Assembly (NCBI GenBank): GCA_036503065.1
Contig: DASXXM010000290.1
Span: 1-8,901 of the forward strand
Source of the DNA: DATEPR01 sp036503065
GTDB lineage: Bacteria > Actinomycetota > Actinomycetes > Mycobacteriales > Pseudonocardiaceae
Length of the DNA stretch: 8,901 nt
Direction: 5' to 3'
The notes below the pieces were generated by a model that ran no database searches, was not told the DNA's origin, and was given only the letters and a program-made list of their open reading frames with translations. The translations under genes and the position numbers were made by a program. Each line of letters opens with the position of its first letter. The first letter of the stretch is position 1. Of this stretch, positions 1 through 6,237 are shown piece after piece.

Positions 1-1
1 C

Positions 2-514
2 GGCACCGCGCCGCTGCTGATCGGCTACAACCCGAACAGCAAGTTCGTCGCCGACCTCAAGAGCAAGCCGTGGCAGCAGGTGATCACCGAGAGCGGCTTC
101 AGGATGGGCAGCACCGACCCGAAGCTCGACCCGAAGGGCAAGCTGGTCGCGCAGGCGCTGACCACGGCGTCCCTGCCCACCAGCGCGGTGCAGGTGTTCC
201 CGGAGGAGCAGCTCGTCGGCCGCCTGCAGGCCGGCCAGTTGGACGCGGGCTTCTTCTACTCCAGCGAGTCCACCGAACTGAACATCCCGACGGTCAGCCT
301 GGGCAGCGCGTTCAAGCTCAAGGCCACCTACACGGTGTCGGTGCTGAACAACGCGCCCAATACGGCGGGTGGCGTCGCGTTCGTGCGCTACCTGTTCAGC
401 GCGGCCGGCATCGCCACGATGAAGAAGCACGGACTGGAGTTGCAGCCGGTCACGGTGACCGGCACCAAGGCCGACGTACCGTCCGCTTTGGACGCCCCGT
501 TGGGCGTGAAGTAG
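2..514 (+). CDS. ABC transporter substrate-binding protein, molybdate/tungstate (ModA/WtpA-like), C-terminal part
   Basis: This is the C-terminal 170 residues of an extracellular solute-binding protein. The reading frame is open from the left edge, so the signal peptide and first lobe lie outside the window. Visible features resemble the second lobe of the ModA/WtpA family: a GSTDPKLDPKG segment (the family often has a similar 'P-x-LDP-x-G' stretch after the hinge), the sequence FPEEQLVGRLQAGQLDAGFFY followed by SSES, and a final helix with VRYLFSAAG before the closing strand. Such proteins capture the oxyanion outside the cell and deliver it to the permease. The gene stops two bases before the ATG of the permease-ATPase fusion, so the two are almost certainly co-transcribed and translationally coupled. 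Membership of the anion-binding group is fairly secure. Molybdate versus tungstate, or another anion such as sulfate, cannot be settled because the N-terminal ligand residues are missing. Confidence 0.85.
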   Translation, partial: GTAPLLIGYNPNSKFVADLKSKPWQQVITESGFRMGSTDPKLDPKGKLVAQALTTASLPTSAVQVFPEEQLVGRLQAGQLDAGFFYSSESTELNIPTVSLGSAFKLKATYTVSVLNNAPNTAGGVAFVRYLFSAAGIATMKKHGLELQPVTVTGTKADVPSALDAPLGVK

Positions 515-516
515 GC

Positions 517-2376
517 ATGGCACAAGGCCGGCGCCGGCCAGGCGCCGGCCGGTTGGGCGGCCCGTTCGGTTGGCTGGCCGCGTTGCTGGTGCTGTATCTG
601 GTGGTGCCGCTGGTCGCCTTCGTGATCCGCATCCCCGGTACGAATCCGGCCGCGCTGGCCGCGCCCGGCGTCGGCGACGCGCTGTGGGTGTCGGTGCTCA
701 CCGCGACCATCGCCACCGCCGTGATCACGGTGCTCGGCGTGCCGCTCGGCTATCTGTTGGCGCACTCGCGACGCAGGCTCAGCGGCGTGATCGGCGTGCT
801 GGTGCAGTTGCCGCTGGCGCTGCCGCCGCTGATCAGCGGCATCCTGCTGATCTATCTCGTCGGCCCGTACGGCCCCGTCGGCCGGTTGTTCAACGGTGCG
901 CTGACCGACGACCTGACCGGCATCGTGCTGGCCCAGGTCTTCGTGGCGGCACCGTTTCTCGTGGTGTCCGCGCGGGCCGCGTTCGTCGCCGTCGACCCAG
1001 CGCTGTCCGATGTCGCTGCCACGCTCGGCCACGGCCCGCTGTCGCGGGCGCTGCGGGTGGCGTTCCCGGCCGCGGTCGGCGGGATCAGGGCCGGGATGCT
1101 GCTGGCCTGGCTGCGGGCGTTCGGCGAGTTCGGCGCCACCGTCGTGCTGGCCTACCACCCGTACTCGCTGCCGGTGTTCGTCTACGTGCAGTTCGGCAGC
1201 ACCGGCCTGGACAGCACGGTCCTGCCGGTCGCCGTCACCCTGGTCGCGGCGCTGGTCGTGCTGCTGCTGGCGGACCGTTGGCCGGGCAGGCGTCGGCGGC
1301 GCGGCCCGAGCAGGCCACTGCCCGAACCGGTGGCGCCGACCGCCGCGACCAGCCCACAGTTGGACTTCCGGCTCCGCGCCCGGCTCGGCGAGTTCACCGT
1401 CGACGTGGCGCACGCCGGCACCGGCCGGCACCTGGCCATCCTCGGCCCGTCCGGTGCCGGCAAGTCGGCCACCCTGCGGATGCTGGCCGGACTGCTGCCG
1501 GCCGAGTCGGGCCACGTCCGCCTGGACGGCCGGGACGTCCTCGGCCTGCCGGCCGAACGGCGTGGGGTCGGCTACCTGCCGCAGGACTCCACGCTCGTGC
1601 CGCACCTGCGGGTCTGGCAGCAGATCACGTTCGGCGTCGGCGCCGACCCCGGCCTCGGCGCGTACTGGTTGGCACGCCTGAAACTCGACGGCCTCGCCGA
1701 CCGCTACCCCGACCAGCTCTCCGGTGGCCAGGGCCGACGGGTGGCCATGGCGCGGGCACTCGTCCGCAGGCCCGCCCTGCTGCTCGCGGACGAGCCGTTC
1801 ACCGGTCTGGACGCGCCGGTCCGCGACGAACTGCGCCGGGTCCTGCGGGCACTGCAACGGGAGACGGCGCTGACGACCGTGCTGGTCACGCACGACCCGC
1901 AGGAGGCGGCGTTACTGTCCGACGAACTGGTCCTGCTCGTCGACGGCCGCGTCCTGCAGGCCGGCCCGACCCGCCAGGTGCTGGCCCACCCCGCGTCGCC
2001 GAGCGCCGCAGGCCTGCTGGGCATCCGCAACCTGGGCCCCGGCGTGCTCGAGTCGGCCGGCGTGCTGCGCGCCGGTGCGCTACGCATCACACTGGCCGAC
2101 TCGCCCGGCCCGCCCGGCACCCAGGTCACCTGGTGCGTCCGCCCTGAGGAGATCGACCTCACCGCTCCGGACGGCCATCCCGGCATCGTGCTGGACGCCG
2201 TCCACATCGGTCCGGTGGTGGAACTGGTGGTCGAACTGGCCGGCGGCGGCGAACTGACCGTGACCACCCCGGCCGGCCCGGCCCCGGAGCCGGGCCAGCC
2301 GTGCCGAGTGTCACTACCCCCGGAAGCGGTCACGGTATGGCCGAGCACCGACCAGACCGGGATCATGACGGTGTGA
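517..2376 (+). CDS. Fused ABC permease-ATPase for molybdate/tungstate-type anion import (ModB-ModC fusion)
   Basis: A 619-residue protein carries both the membrane and the energy-coupling halves of an importer. Residues about 15-255 form a permease with five or six hydrophobic segments. Its EAA-type cytoplasmic loop starts near residue 165 (DVAATLGHGPLSRAL, then PAAVGGI), the site where permeases dock on the ATPase. An Arg/Pro-rich linker (about 256-285) leads into a complete ABC ATPase: Walker A GPSGAGKS (310-317), Q-loop Q356, signature LSGGQ (401-405), Walker B ending in D425-E426, and switch histidine H459. The C-terminal about 100 residues contain a VRPEEIDL stretch typical of a TOBE-like regulatory domain. 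The ATG at 517 follows the binding-protein stop by two bases and immediately precedes the permease, although the frame is open further upstream; no strong ribosome binding site is seen, which suggests coupled translation. ModB and ModC are more often separate proteins. The anion assignment comes from the neighbour and from ModB/ModC resemblance. Confidence 0.9.
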   Translation: MAQGRRRPGAGRLGGPFGWLAALLVLYLVVPLVAFVIRIPGTNPAALAAPGVGDALWVSVLTATIATAVITVLGVPLGYLLAHSRRRLSGVIGVLVQLPLALPPLISGILLIYLVGPYGPVGRLFNGALTDDLTGIVLAQVFVAAPFLVVSARAAFVAVDPALSDVAATLGHGPLSRALRVAFPAAVGGIRAGMLLAWLRAFGEFGATVVLAYHPYSLPVFVYVQFGSTGLDSTVLPVAVTLVAALVVLLLADRWPGRRRRRGPSRPLPEPVAPTAATSPQLDFRLRARLGEFTVDVAHAGTGRHLAILGPSGAGKSATLRMLAGLLPAESGHVRLDGRDVLGLPAERRGVGYLPQDSTLVPHLRVWQQITFGVGADPGLGAYWLARLKLDGLADRYPDQLSGGQGRRVAMARALVRRPALLLADEPFTGLDAPVRDELRRVLRALQRETALTTVLVTHDPQEAALLSDELVLLVDGRVLQAGPTRQVLAHPASPSAAGLLGIRNLGPGVLESAGVLRAGALRITLADSPGPPGTQVTWCVRPEEIDLTAPDGHPGIVLDAVHIGPVVELVVELAGGGELTVTTPAGPAPEPGQPCRVSLPPEAVTVWPSTDQTGIMTV

Positions 2377-2458
2377 CCGATGAACGACCGCCGTACGAAT
2401 CGCCTGCCGCGAGCTCGCGCCTGTCACGTGCGGGCGCCAGTCACCTTGAGGGGTACTG
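2377..2458 (+). promoter_or_regulatory. Spacer before the HAD phosphatase with a perfect 12-bp palindrome and ribosome binding site
   Basis: The 82-bp spacer holds a perfect palindrome, CGCGAGCTCGCG, at 2408-2419, and a CACGTG palindrome at 2425-2430 inside a GTCAC...GTCAC direct repeat. The ribosome binding site is GAGGGG at 2448-2453, five bases before the ATG at 2459. No convincing -35/-10 pair is visible, and no U-tract terminator follows the transporter gene. The phosphatase could therefore be read from the transporter operon or from its own promoter here. The palindrome has no loop, so it suits a dimeric DNA-binding protein better than a terminator, but in such GC-rich DNA it may be chance. 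Confidence 0.4.
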
Positions 2459-3241
2459 ATGTCCTGGTCGTACTTGATGGACATGGACGGTGTCCTCGTG
2501 CACGAGGATCACCTCATCTCCGGAGCGGACAAGTTCCTCGCCGAACTCCGCTCACATGAGATCCCGTTTCTCGTGCTCACCAACAACTCCATCTACACGG
2601 CGCGCGATCTGCAGGCTCGGTTGCGTCGCACCGGGCTGGACATTCCGGAGGAGTCGATCTGGACTTCGGCGCTGGCGACCGCGAAGTTCCTGGATTCGCA
2701 ACGTCCTGGTGGCTCCGCCTACGTGATCGGTGAGGCCGGTGTGACGACCGCGCTGCACGAGATCGGTTACGTCCTCACCGACAGCGACCCGGACTACGTG
2801 GTGCTCGGCGAGACGCGGACCTACAGCTTCGAGTCGATCACCAAGGCGATCCGGTTGGTCGAGGCGGGTGCCCGCTTCATCGCGACCAACCCGGACGAGA
2901 CCGGGCCCAGCCGGGAGGGTGTGCTGCCGGCGACCGGCGCGGTGGCCGCGCTGATCGAGCGGGCCACCGGCAAACAGGCTTACTACGTCGGCAAACCGAA
3001 CCCGTTGATGATGCGGTCCGCCCTGCGTGCCCTCGGCGCGCATTCCGAGTCGACCCTGATGATCGGCGACCGGATGGACACCGATGTCCGGTCCGGCCTG
3101 GAAGCGGGCCTGCGCACCATCCTGGTGTTGTCCGGTATCTCGGATGCCGGCACCGCGGAACGGTTCCCGTACCGGCCGTCCAAGGTGATCGGTTCGATCG
3201 CGGACCTGATCGAGCGGGTCGAGAACCCCTTCGACGACTGA
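2459..3241 (+). CDS. HAD-IIA family hydrolase (NagD-like phosphatase)
   Basis: A 260-residue cytoplasmic phosphatase of the haloacid dehalogenase superfamily, subclass IIA, full length for the family. All four HAD motifs are visible. Motif I is DMDGVL, with nucleophile D8 and acid/base D10. Motif II is the TNN at 41-43. Motif III lysine is K179 in GKPNP. Motif IV is GDRMDTD at 203-209, with the Mg2+-binding aspartates. The C2-type cap lies between motifs II and III (about residues 70-175). Family members remove phosphate from nucleotides, sugar phosphates or related small molecules. E. coli NagD acts on UMP and sits with N-acetylglucosamine genes, but no amino-sugar gene is present here, so the substrate is unknown. 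The start is well supported by GAGGGG five bases upstream. The gene converges with the membrane-protein gene on the other strand, leaving only 5 bp between the two stop codons. Confidence 0.92.
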   Translation: MSWSYLMDMDGVLVHEDHLISGADKFLAELRSHEIPFLVLTNNSIYTARDLQARLRRTGLDIPEESIWTSALATAKFLDSQRPGGSAYVIGEAGVTTALHEIGYVLTDSDPDYVVLGETRTYSFESITKAIRLVEAGARFIATNPDETGPSREGVLPATGAVAALIERATGKQAYYVGKPNPLMMRSALRALGAHSESTLMIGDRMDTDVRSGLEAGLRTILVLSGISDAGTAERFPYRPSKVIGSIADLIERVENPFDD

Positions 3242-3246
3242 GGTCT

Positions 3247-3645
3247 TCATCGGTACGCCCAGTGGTCGCGGGCAGGTGTCTGCGGTTCTGTCTCGTACGG
3301 CGGGCAGTCCGGGTCGTGCGTGGGGTATTCCGGTTCGTAGGAAGGGTCGTACGCGGGGAGTTCGCCGGTGATGGTGTCGTCGTAGTGGGTTTGGTGCTCG
3401 GGTGCTGGGCGGTGTCGACGGCCGTCGGGATGTCGGCGGTGGCGTCCGCCGCTGTGCCGGACGACCGGCGGATGTCCTGCCTCGGCAAGCAGTTCGTGTA
3501 GTCGACGGGTCAGTGGGATCAGTGCCCGCCGTCGGCGGTAGGTCCGCTGTAGGTGCTCGAACAGCACCACCAGGCCAAACGACATGGCGTAGAGCAGGCC
3601 GACCGCCACGGCGAGCAGCACAACTGCGATTCCGATTGTGTCCAT
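3247..3645 (-). CDS. Small single-pass membrane protein with His/Arg- and Tyr/Pro-rich tail, unknown function
   Basis: A 132-residue protein that I do not recognise. Residues 4-30 are one long hydrophobic segment (IGIAVVLLAVAVGLLY onward). A basic stretch follows (RTYRRRR at 34-40 and further arginines to 48), predicting N-terminus out and the rest in the cytoplasm. Residues 58-90 are rich in His and Arg (HSGGRHRRHPDGRRHRPAPEH). Residues 96-120 are rich in Tyr, Pro and acids (AYDPSYEPEYP, then CPPYETEP) and are probably disordered. Codon third positions are mostly G or C and the hydrophobic-basic-tail order is coherent, so I take it as a real gene despite its size. No ribosome binding site is obvious before the ATG, so the start or translation mode is uncertain. 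It stands alone, facing the phosphatase gene tail to tail. Possible roles such as membrane scaffolding or metal binding are guesses. Confidence 0.65.
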   Translation of the reverse strand: MDTIGIAVVLLAVAVGLLYAMSFGLVVLFEHLQRTYRRRRALIPLTRRLHELLAEAGHPPVVRHSGGRHRRHPDGRRHRPAPEHQTHYDDTITGELPAYDPSYEPEYPTHDPDCPPYETEPQTPARDHWAYR

Positions 3646-3897
3646 GATCGCGATCGTGCCGGTCCGCGGCGGTTTGGTGCTAGGGAAGATCCGCCGAACC
3701 AGACGAAAGTGTTAATCCGCAACGTTTGTTGCCAAGGTGGGACCGGCCTGCGTACTACGGCTCCGTTGGAGGATTCCGGCTGGTGAACGACTGCGCGCTC
3801 AATATCCTCATAGGACTGATCGACATCTCGGCAACAGTGAGCGCACCCGCGCAGCCCTAACGGTCGGTGACAACCCGAAGCACGATCACCCTTTCGC
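3646..3897. other. Non-coding spacer between the P450 3' end and the small membrane-protein gene
   Basis: About 250 bp of DNA visibly less GC-rich than its surroundings, with no convincing gene. Both flanking genes run on the minus strand, so it should hold the end of the P450 transcript and the promoter of the small membrane protein. A weak stem, GGTGA (3866-3870) with TCACC (3886-3890), lies just past the P450 stop but lacks a U-tract. On the minus strand TTGGCA (3730-3735) and TAACAC (3709-3714) could be a poor -35/-10 pair with a 15-bp spacer. A small hairpin, GCAAC-GTTT-GTTGC, lies at 3719-3732 and overlaps it. A GATCGCGATC palindrome (3646-3655) touches the start codon of the membrane-protein gene. 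None of these is strong alone. Confidence 0.35.
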
Positions 3898-5112
3898 TCA
3901 CCAGGTCACCGGCAGCTCGTGCACGCCGTAGACGAACGAATCGGCCTTGAACGGCAGGTCGGCAACGGGGATCGCCAGGTGGAGGCCGGGTATCCGGCGG
4001 AACAGGTTGCGGAACACGACATCCAGCTCCATCCGGGCCAGATTTTGGCCCAGGCACTGGTGTATCCCGTATCCGAAGGCGACGTGGTGTCGTGCACCGC
4101 GCGCTATGTCGAATACACCCGAATGGCCGAACGCACTGTCATCCCGGTTGGCCGAGGCCGCCAACGCGACGAGTCCCTCGCCCGCACGGATCACCGTGCC
4201 GGCGATCTCGATGTCCGCCGTTGCCACCCGGAACCCCGCCTCGACGATGTTCAGGTAGCGCAACATCTCCTCGACCGCGGCCGGCACCGACTCGGGGTCC
4301 GCGGTCAGCGCCGCCAACTGGTCCGGGTGCTCCAGCAGCGCCAGCGTGCCCAGTGCGATCACGTTGGCCGTGGTTTCGTGGCCGGCGACCAACAACAGTG
4401 TGGCCAGGCCGACCAGCAGGTCGTGACTGAACACCTCGGTCTCGCGGTTGCGCGCGATCAGCCTGCTGAGCAGGTCGTCGCCGGGATCGGCCGACTTCGC
4501 GGTGATCAGCTCGTCGAAGTAGCCGGTCAGTTCGTTGCTGGCGGCTTCTCTTTCTGCCTGGCCGGACGACCGGCGGAGCAGCCGCTTGGTGCGCTCCTGG
4601 AAGAAGTCGCGATCCTCGTACGGCACGCCGAGCAGCTCGCAGATGACCAGCGACGGCACTGGCAGCGCGAGCGCCTTGACCAGGTCGGCGGGCCGGTCGC
4701 CGGCGAGCATCGCGTCGATGCGCTCGTTGACGATCTCCTCGATCCGCGGCCGCAGGGCCTGCACGCGCCGCACCGTGAACTCGGTGATCACCATCCGTCG
4801 TTGCGCGGTGTGCTCGGGCGGGTCGCTGCCGATCAGGGACCTACCGAAGGACAGGGACTTCTTCAGCTGTTCGGGGCTGACCTGCACGATCATCGGGAAT
4901 CCGGCCCGCGTGCGGTCGGAGCTGACCCGCGGGTCGGCCAGGATCCGCCGCACGTTCTCGTGCCCGCTGATCAGCCAGACCGGTCGGCCGCCGGGCATCA
5001 GGGCCCTGGTGACCGGCGCCTCGTCGCGGAGCCGGGCGTAGGCGGCCGGTGGGTCGAACGGCGCGCGGCGCGCCAGCGGGAACTCGGGCAGGTCGATGTC
5101 CGTCGTTGTCAT
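3898..5112 (-). CDS. Cytochrome P450, CYP105-like
   Basis: A 404-residue soluble bacterial P450, complete and of normal length, with no membrane anchor. The haem-binding loop is FGYGIHQCLGQ, with the thiolate ligand C353. The I-helix oxygen-activation motif is AGHETT (243-248), with conserved T247. The K-helix ExxR is E282-R285. The C-helix region has the DPPEHTAQRR stretch (98-106). The segment LVKALALPVPSLVICELLGV (144-163) and the EFTVRR motif (111-116) strongly recall the CYP105 family of actinomycetes, enzymes that hydroxylate antibiotics, steroids, fatty acids or xenobiotics. It would need a ferredoxin and a reductase, neither of which is encoded in the window. The start is supported by AGGGGA on the coding strand (5117-5122), four bases before ATG. 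A probable promoter and operator lie directly upstream. The physiological substrate cannot be inferred, and family-level naming (CYP105 versus CYP107) is by resemblance only. Confidence 0.95.
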   Translation of the reverse strand: MTTTDIDLPEFPLARRAPFDPPAAYARLRDEAPVTRALMPGGRPVWLISGHENVRRILADPRVSSDRTRAGFPMIVQVSPEQLKKSLSFGRSLIGSDPPEHTAQRRMVITEFTVRRVQALRPRIEEIVNERIDAMLAGDRPADLVKALALPVPSLVICELLGVPYEDRDFFQERTKRLLRRSSGQAEREAASNELTGYFDELITAKSADPGDDLLSRLIARNRETEVFSHDLLVGLATLLLVAGHETTANVIALGTLALLEHPDQLAALTADPESVPAAVEEMLRYLNIVEAGFRVATADIEIAGTVIRAGEGLVALAASANRDDSAFGHSGVFDIARGARHHVAFGYGIHQCLGQNLARMELDVVFRNLFRRIPGLHLAIPVADLPFKADSFVYGVHELPVTW

Positions 5113-5126
5113 GGTGTCCCCTGATG

Positions 5127-5177
5127 TTGACAGTTAACGACTTTAGCGTGAAACACTAAACTGATAGTAACAGTCAA
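5127..5177. promoter_or_regulatory. Two nearly concentric inverted repeats, likely repressor operator for the P450
   Basis: The inner element is TTTAGCGTGAAACACTAAA (5142-5160), an imperfect palindrome with 7 of 9 paired positions around 5151. It covers the predicted P450 transcription start. The outer element is a pair of 10-bp arms, TTGACAGTTA (5127-5136) and TAACAGTCAA (5168-5177), that match as an inverted repeat at 9 of 10 positions and centre on 5152. This is AT-rich DNA in a GC-rich genome, placed between promoter and start codon, which is the usual position for a TetR-like or similar dimeric repressor site. No regulator gene is in the window, so the binding protein is unknown. Confidence 0.55.
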
Positions 5178-5194
5178 AATAATCGGAGTGTCAA
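5164..5194 (-). promoter_or_regulatory. Candidate sigma70-type promoter of the P450 gene
   Basis: On the minus strand a perfect -35 hexamer TTGACA (5189-5194) is followed after 19 bp by TACTAT (5164-5169), a four-of-six match to the -10 consensus. Transcription would begin near 5157, giving a leader of about 45 nt before the P450 ATG with a good ribosome binding site. The 19-bp spacing is longer than the ideal 17-18 bp. Position, orientation and the adjacent operator-like palindrome support the call. Confidence 0.5.
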
Positions 5195-5196
5195 TC

Positions 5197-5236
5197 CGGC
5201 GGCCGGGTGACGGCCTGCCGAATCCGGCAAACCGGA
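5197..5236. promoter_or_regulatory. Two adjacent GC-rich hairpins in the divergent spacer
   Basis: Hairpin 1 pairs CGGCGGCCG (5197-5205) with CGGCCTGCCG (5211-5220), giving nine base pairs with one bulged T at 5216 and a five-base loop. Hairpin 2, two bases later, pairs TCCGG (5223-5227) with CCGGA (5232-5236) around the loop CAAA. Hairpin 2 overlaps a GGAGG (5234-5238) that sits nine bases before an in-frame TTG at 5248. On a plus-strand transcript it could hide that ribosome binding site. There is no U-tract, so neither hairpin looks like a standard terminator. GC-rich DNA forms such stems easily, so this is tentative. Confidence 0.3.
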
Positions 5237-5298
5237 GGCTTGTTTCATTGGACCGGGTCAAGAAGTGCGGGCTCGTGCGGGGCGCCTATCGTCATGGT

Positions 5299-6210
5299 GT
5301 GGAGGAGTCGGGGACGCCGACGGCACCGGCCTACGTGATCGGTGACGTGCACGGCCATCACGCCGAACTGGTCGCCGCGCTGCGGGTGGCCGGGCTGGTG
5401 GACGACGACGATTCGTGGTGCGGTGACACCGCACGCGCGTGGTTCCTCGGCGACTTCTTCGACCGGGGCGAGGACGGCGTTGCAGTGGTGGACCTGGTGA
5501 TGCGCCTCGGTGACGAGGCGGCACAGGCCGGCGGTTCGGTACGCGCCCTGCTCGGCAACCACGAGATCCTCACGCTGGGCATGCACCGGTTCGGCGACAC
5601 GGAGGTCCCGTCCGAGTTCGGCACGCGCAGCTTCGCGCGCAGCTGGCAGCTCAACGGCGGCCAGGACGCCGACCAGGCGGCACTCACCGAAGAGCACCTC
5701 GCATGGCTCACCGGCCTGCCGGTACTGGCCAGGGTGGACGACTACCTGTTGATGCACTCGGACACGGTCGAGTACTTCGGCTGGGGCGACAGCCTCGACG
5801 AGATCAACGACGCGGTGCGCGACGTGCTCGCGAGCGACGACATCGTCGAGTGGTGGGAGTGCTGGCGCCGGATGACCACCCGGTACGCGTTCCGCGGCCC
5901 GGAAGGCCCGGAAATCGCGGACAAGGTCCTGGCGGCGCTTGGCGGCAGCCAGATCGTGCACGGCCACAGCGTGATCGCCGACCAGTTGGGCGTCCATCCG
6001 GCCGAGGTCGAGGGCCCCTGCCTGTACGCGGACGGCAAGGCCCTTGGCGTGGACGGCGGCGTGTTCGTCGGCGGCCCGTGCCTGGTCGTGCGGCTCTCGT
6101 CAGCGGAAGCCGACCAGGAACAGCTCGCCGAGGTCGCCGCGCAACCGGCCGACGACGCGACCGGCGACACGGACGTGGTAGCAGAACAGGACGCGGACGA
6201 GCCAGACTAG
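5299..6210 (+). CDS. Metallophosphoesterase, calcineurin-like (PPP-type phosphatase fold)
   Basis: A 303-residue protein (from the GTG start chosen) with the full set of metal-binding motifs of calcineurin-like phosphoesterases: GDVHG (15-19), GDFFDRG (51-57), GNHE (86-89), the MHSD histidine H153, and HGHS (221-224). These ligate a two-metal centre that hydrolyses phosphomonoesters or diesters. The nearest relatives by motif layout are bacterial PPP-like protein phosphatases and ApaH-type nucleotide hydrolases, but the substrate is unknown. The last about 35 residues are rich in Asp, Glu, Ala and Gln and probably disordered. The start is uncertain. The frame is open back to a GTG at 5188, but that would run through the P450 promoter and has no spaced ribosome binding site. 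TTG at 5248 has GGAGG nine bases upstream. GTG at 5299 lies 15 codons before the first domain motif and follows a TATCGT -10-like sequence (5287-5292), which would fit a leaderless message. It is followed by the acyl-CoA synthetase after 27 bp. Confidence 0.88.
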   Translation: MEESGTPTAPAYVIGDVHGHHAELVAALRVAGLVDDDDSWCGDTARAWFLGDFFDRGEDGVAVVDLVMRLGDEAAQAGGSVRALLGNHEILTLGMHRFGDTEVPSEFGTRSFARSWQLNGGQDADQAALTEEHLAWLTGLPVLARVDDYLLMHSDTVEYFGWGDSLDEINDAVRDVLASDDIVEWWECWRRMTTRYAFRGPEGPEIADKVLAALGGSQIVHGHSVIADQLGVHPAEVEGPCLYADGKALGVDGGVFVGGPCLVVRLSSAEADQEQLAEVAAQPADDATGDTDVVAEQDADEPD

Positions 6211-6224
6211 GGGCCCCCGGTTAC

Positions 6225-6230
6225 AGGAGG
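6225..6230 (+). promoter_or_regulatory. Consensus ribosome binding site of the acyl-CoA synthetase
   Basis: AGGAGG, the full anti-16S match, lies seven bases before the ATG at 6238 and fixes that start. It is the strongest ribosome binding site in the window and suggests efficient translation of the synthetase within the operon. Confidence 0.8.
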
Positions 6231-6237
6231 TGGGTCG

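Noticed and set aside
388..1893. 501-codon open frame on the minus strand opposite the permease-ATPase gene
   Set aside because: Its product is low-complexity (Arg, Gln, His, Asp, Gly) with no domain. It is the expected antisense shadow of a GC-rich gene with clear ABC motifs on the plus strand.
570..2147. 525-codon open frame on the plus strand overlapping the permease-ATPase
   Set aside because: The product is almost entirely Arg, Ala, Gly and Pro, typical of a wrong frame in high-GC DNA.
3262..3786. Several short plus-strand frames across and beyond the small membrane-protein gene
   Set aside because: None has a ribosome binding site or coherent composition, and the minus-strand frame with a clean transmembrane segment explains most of this DNA better.
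3919..5124. 401-codon open frame on the plus strand opposite the P450
   Set aside because: It is rich in Gln, Val, His and Arg with no recognisable fold, while the minus strand carries every P450 signature motif.
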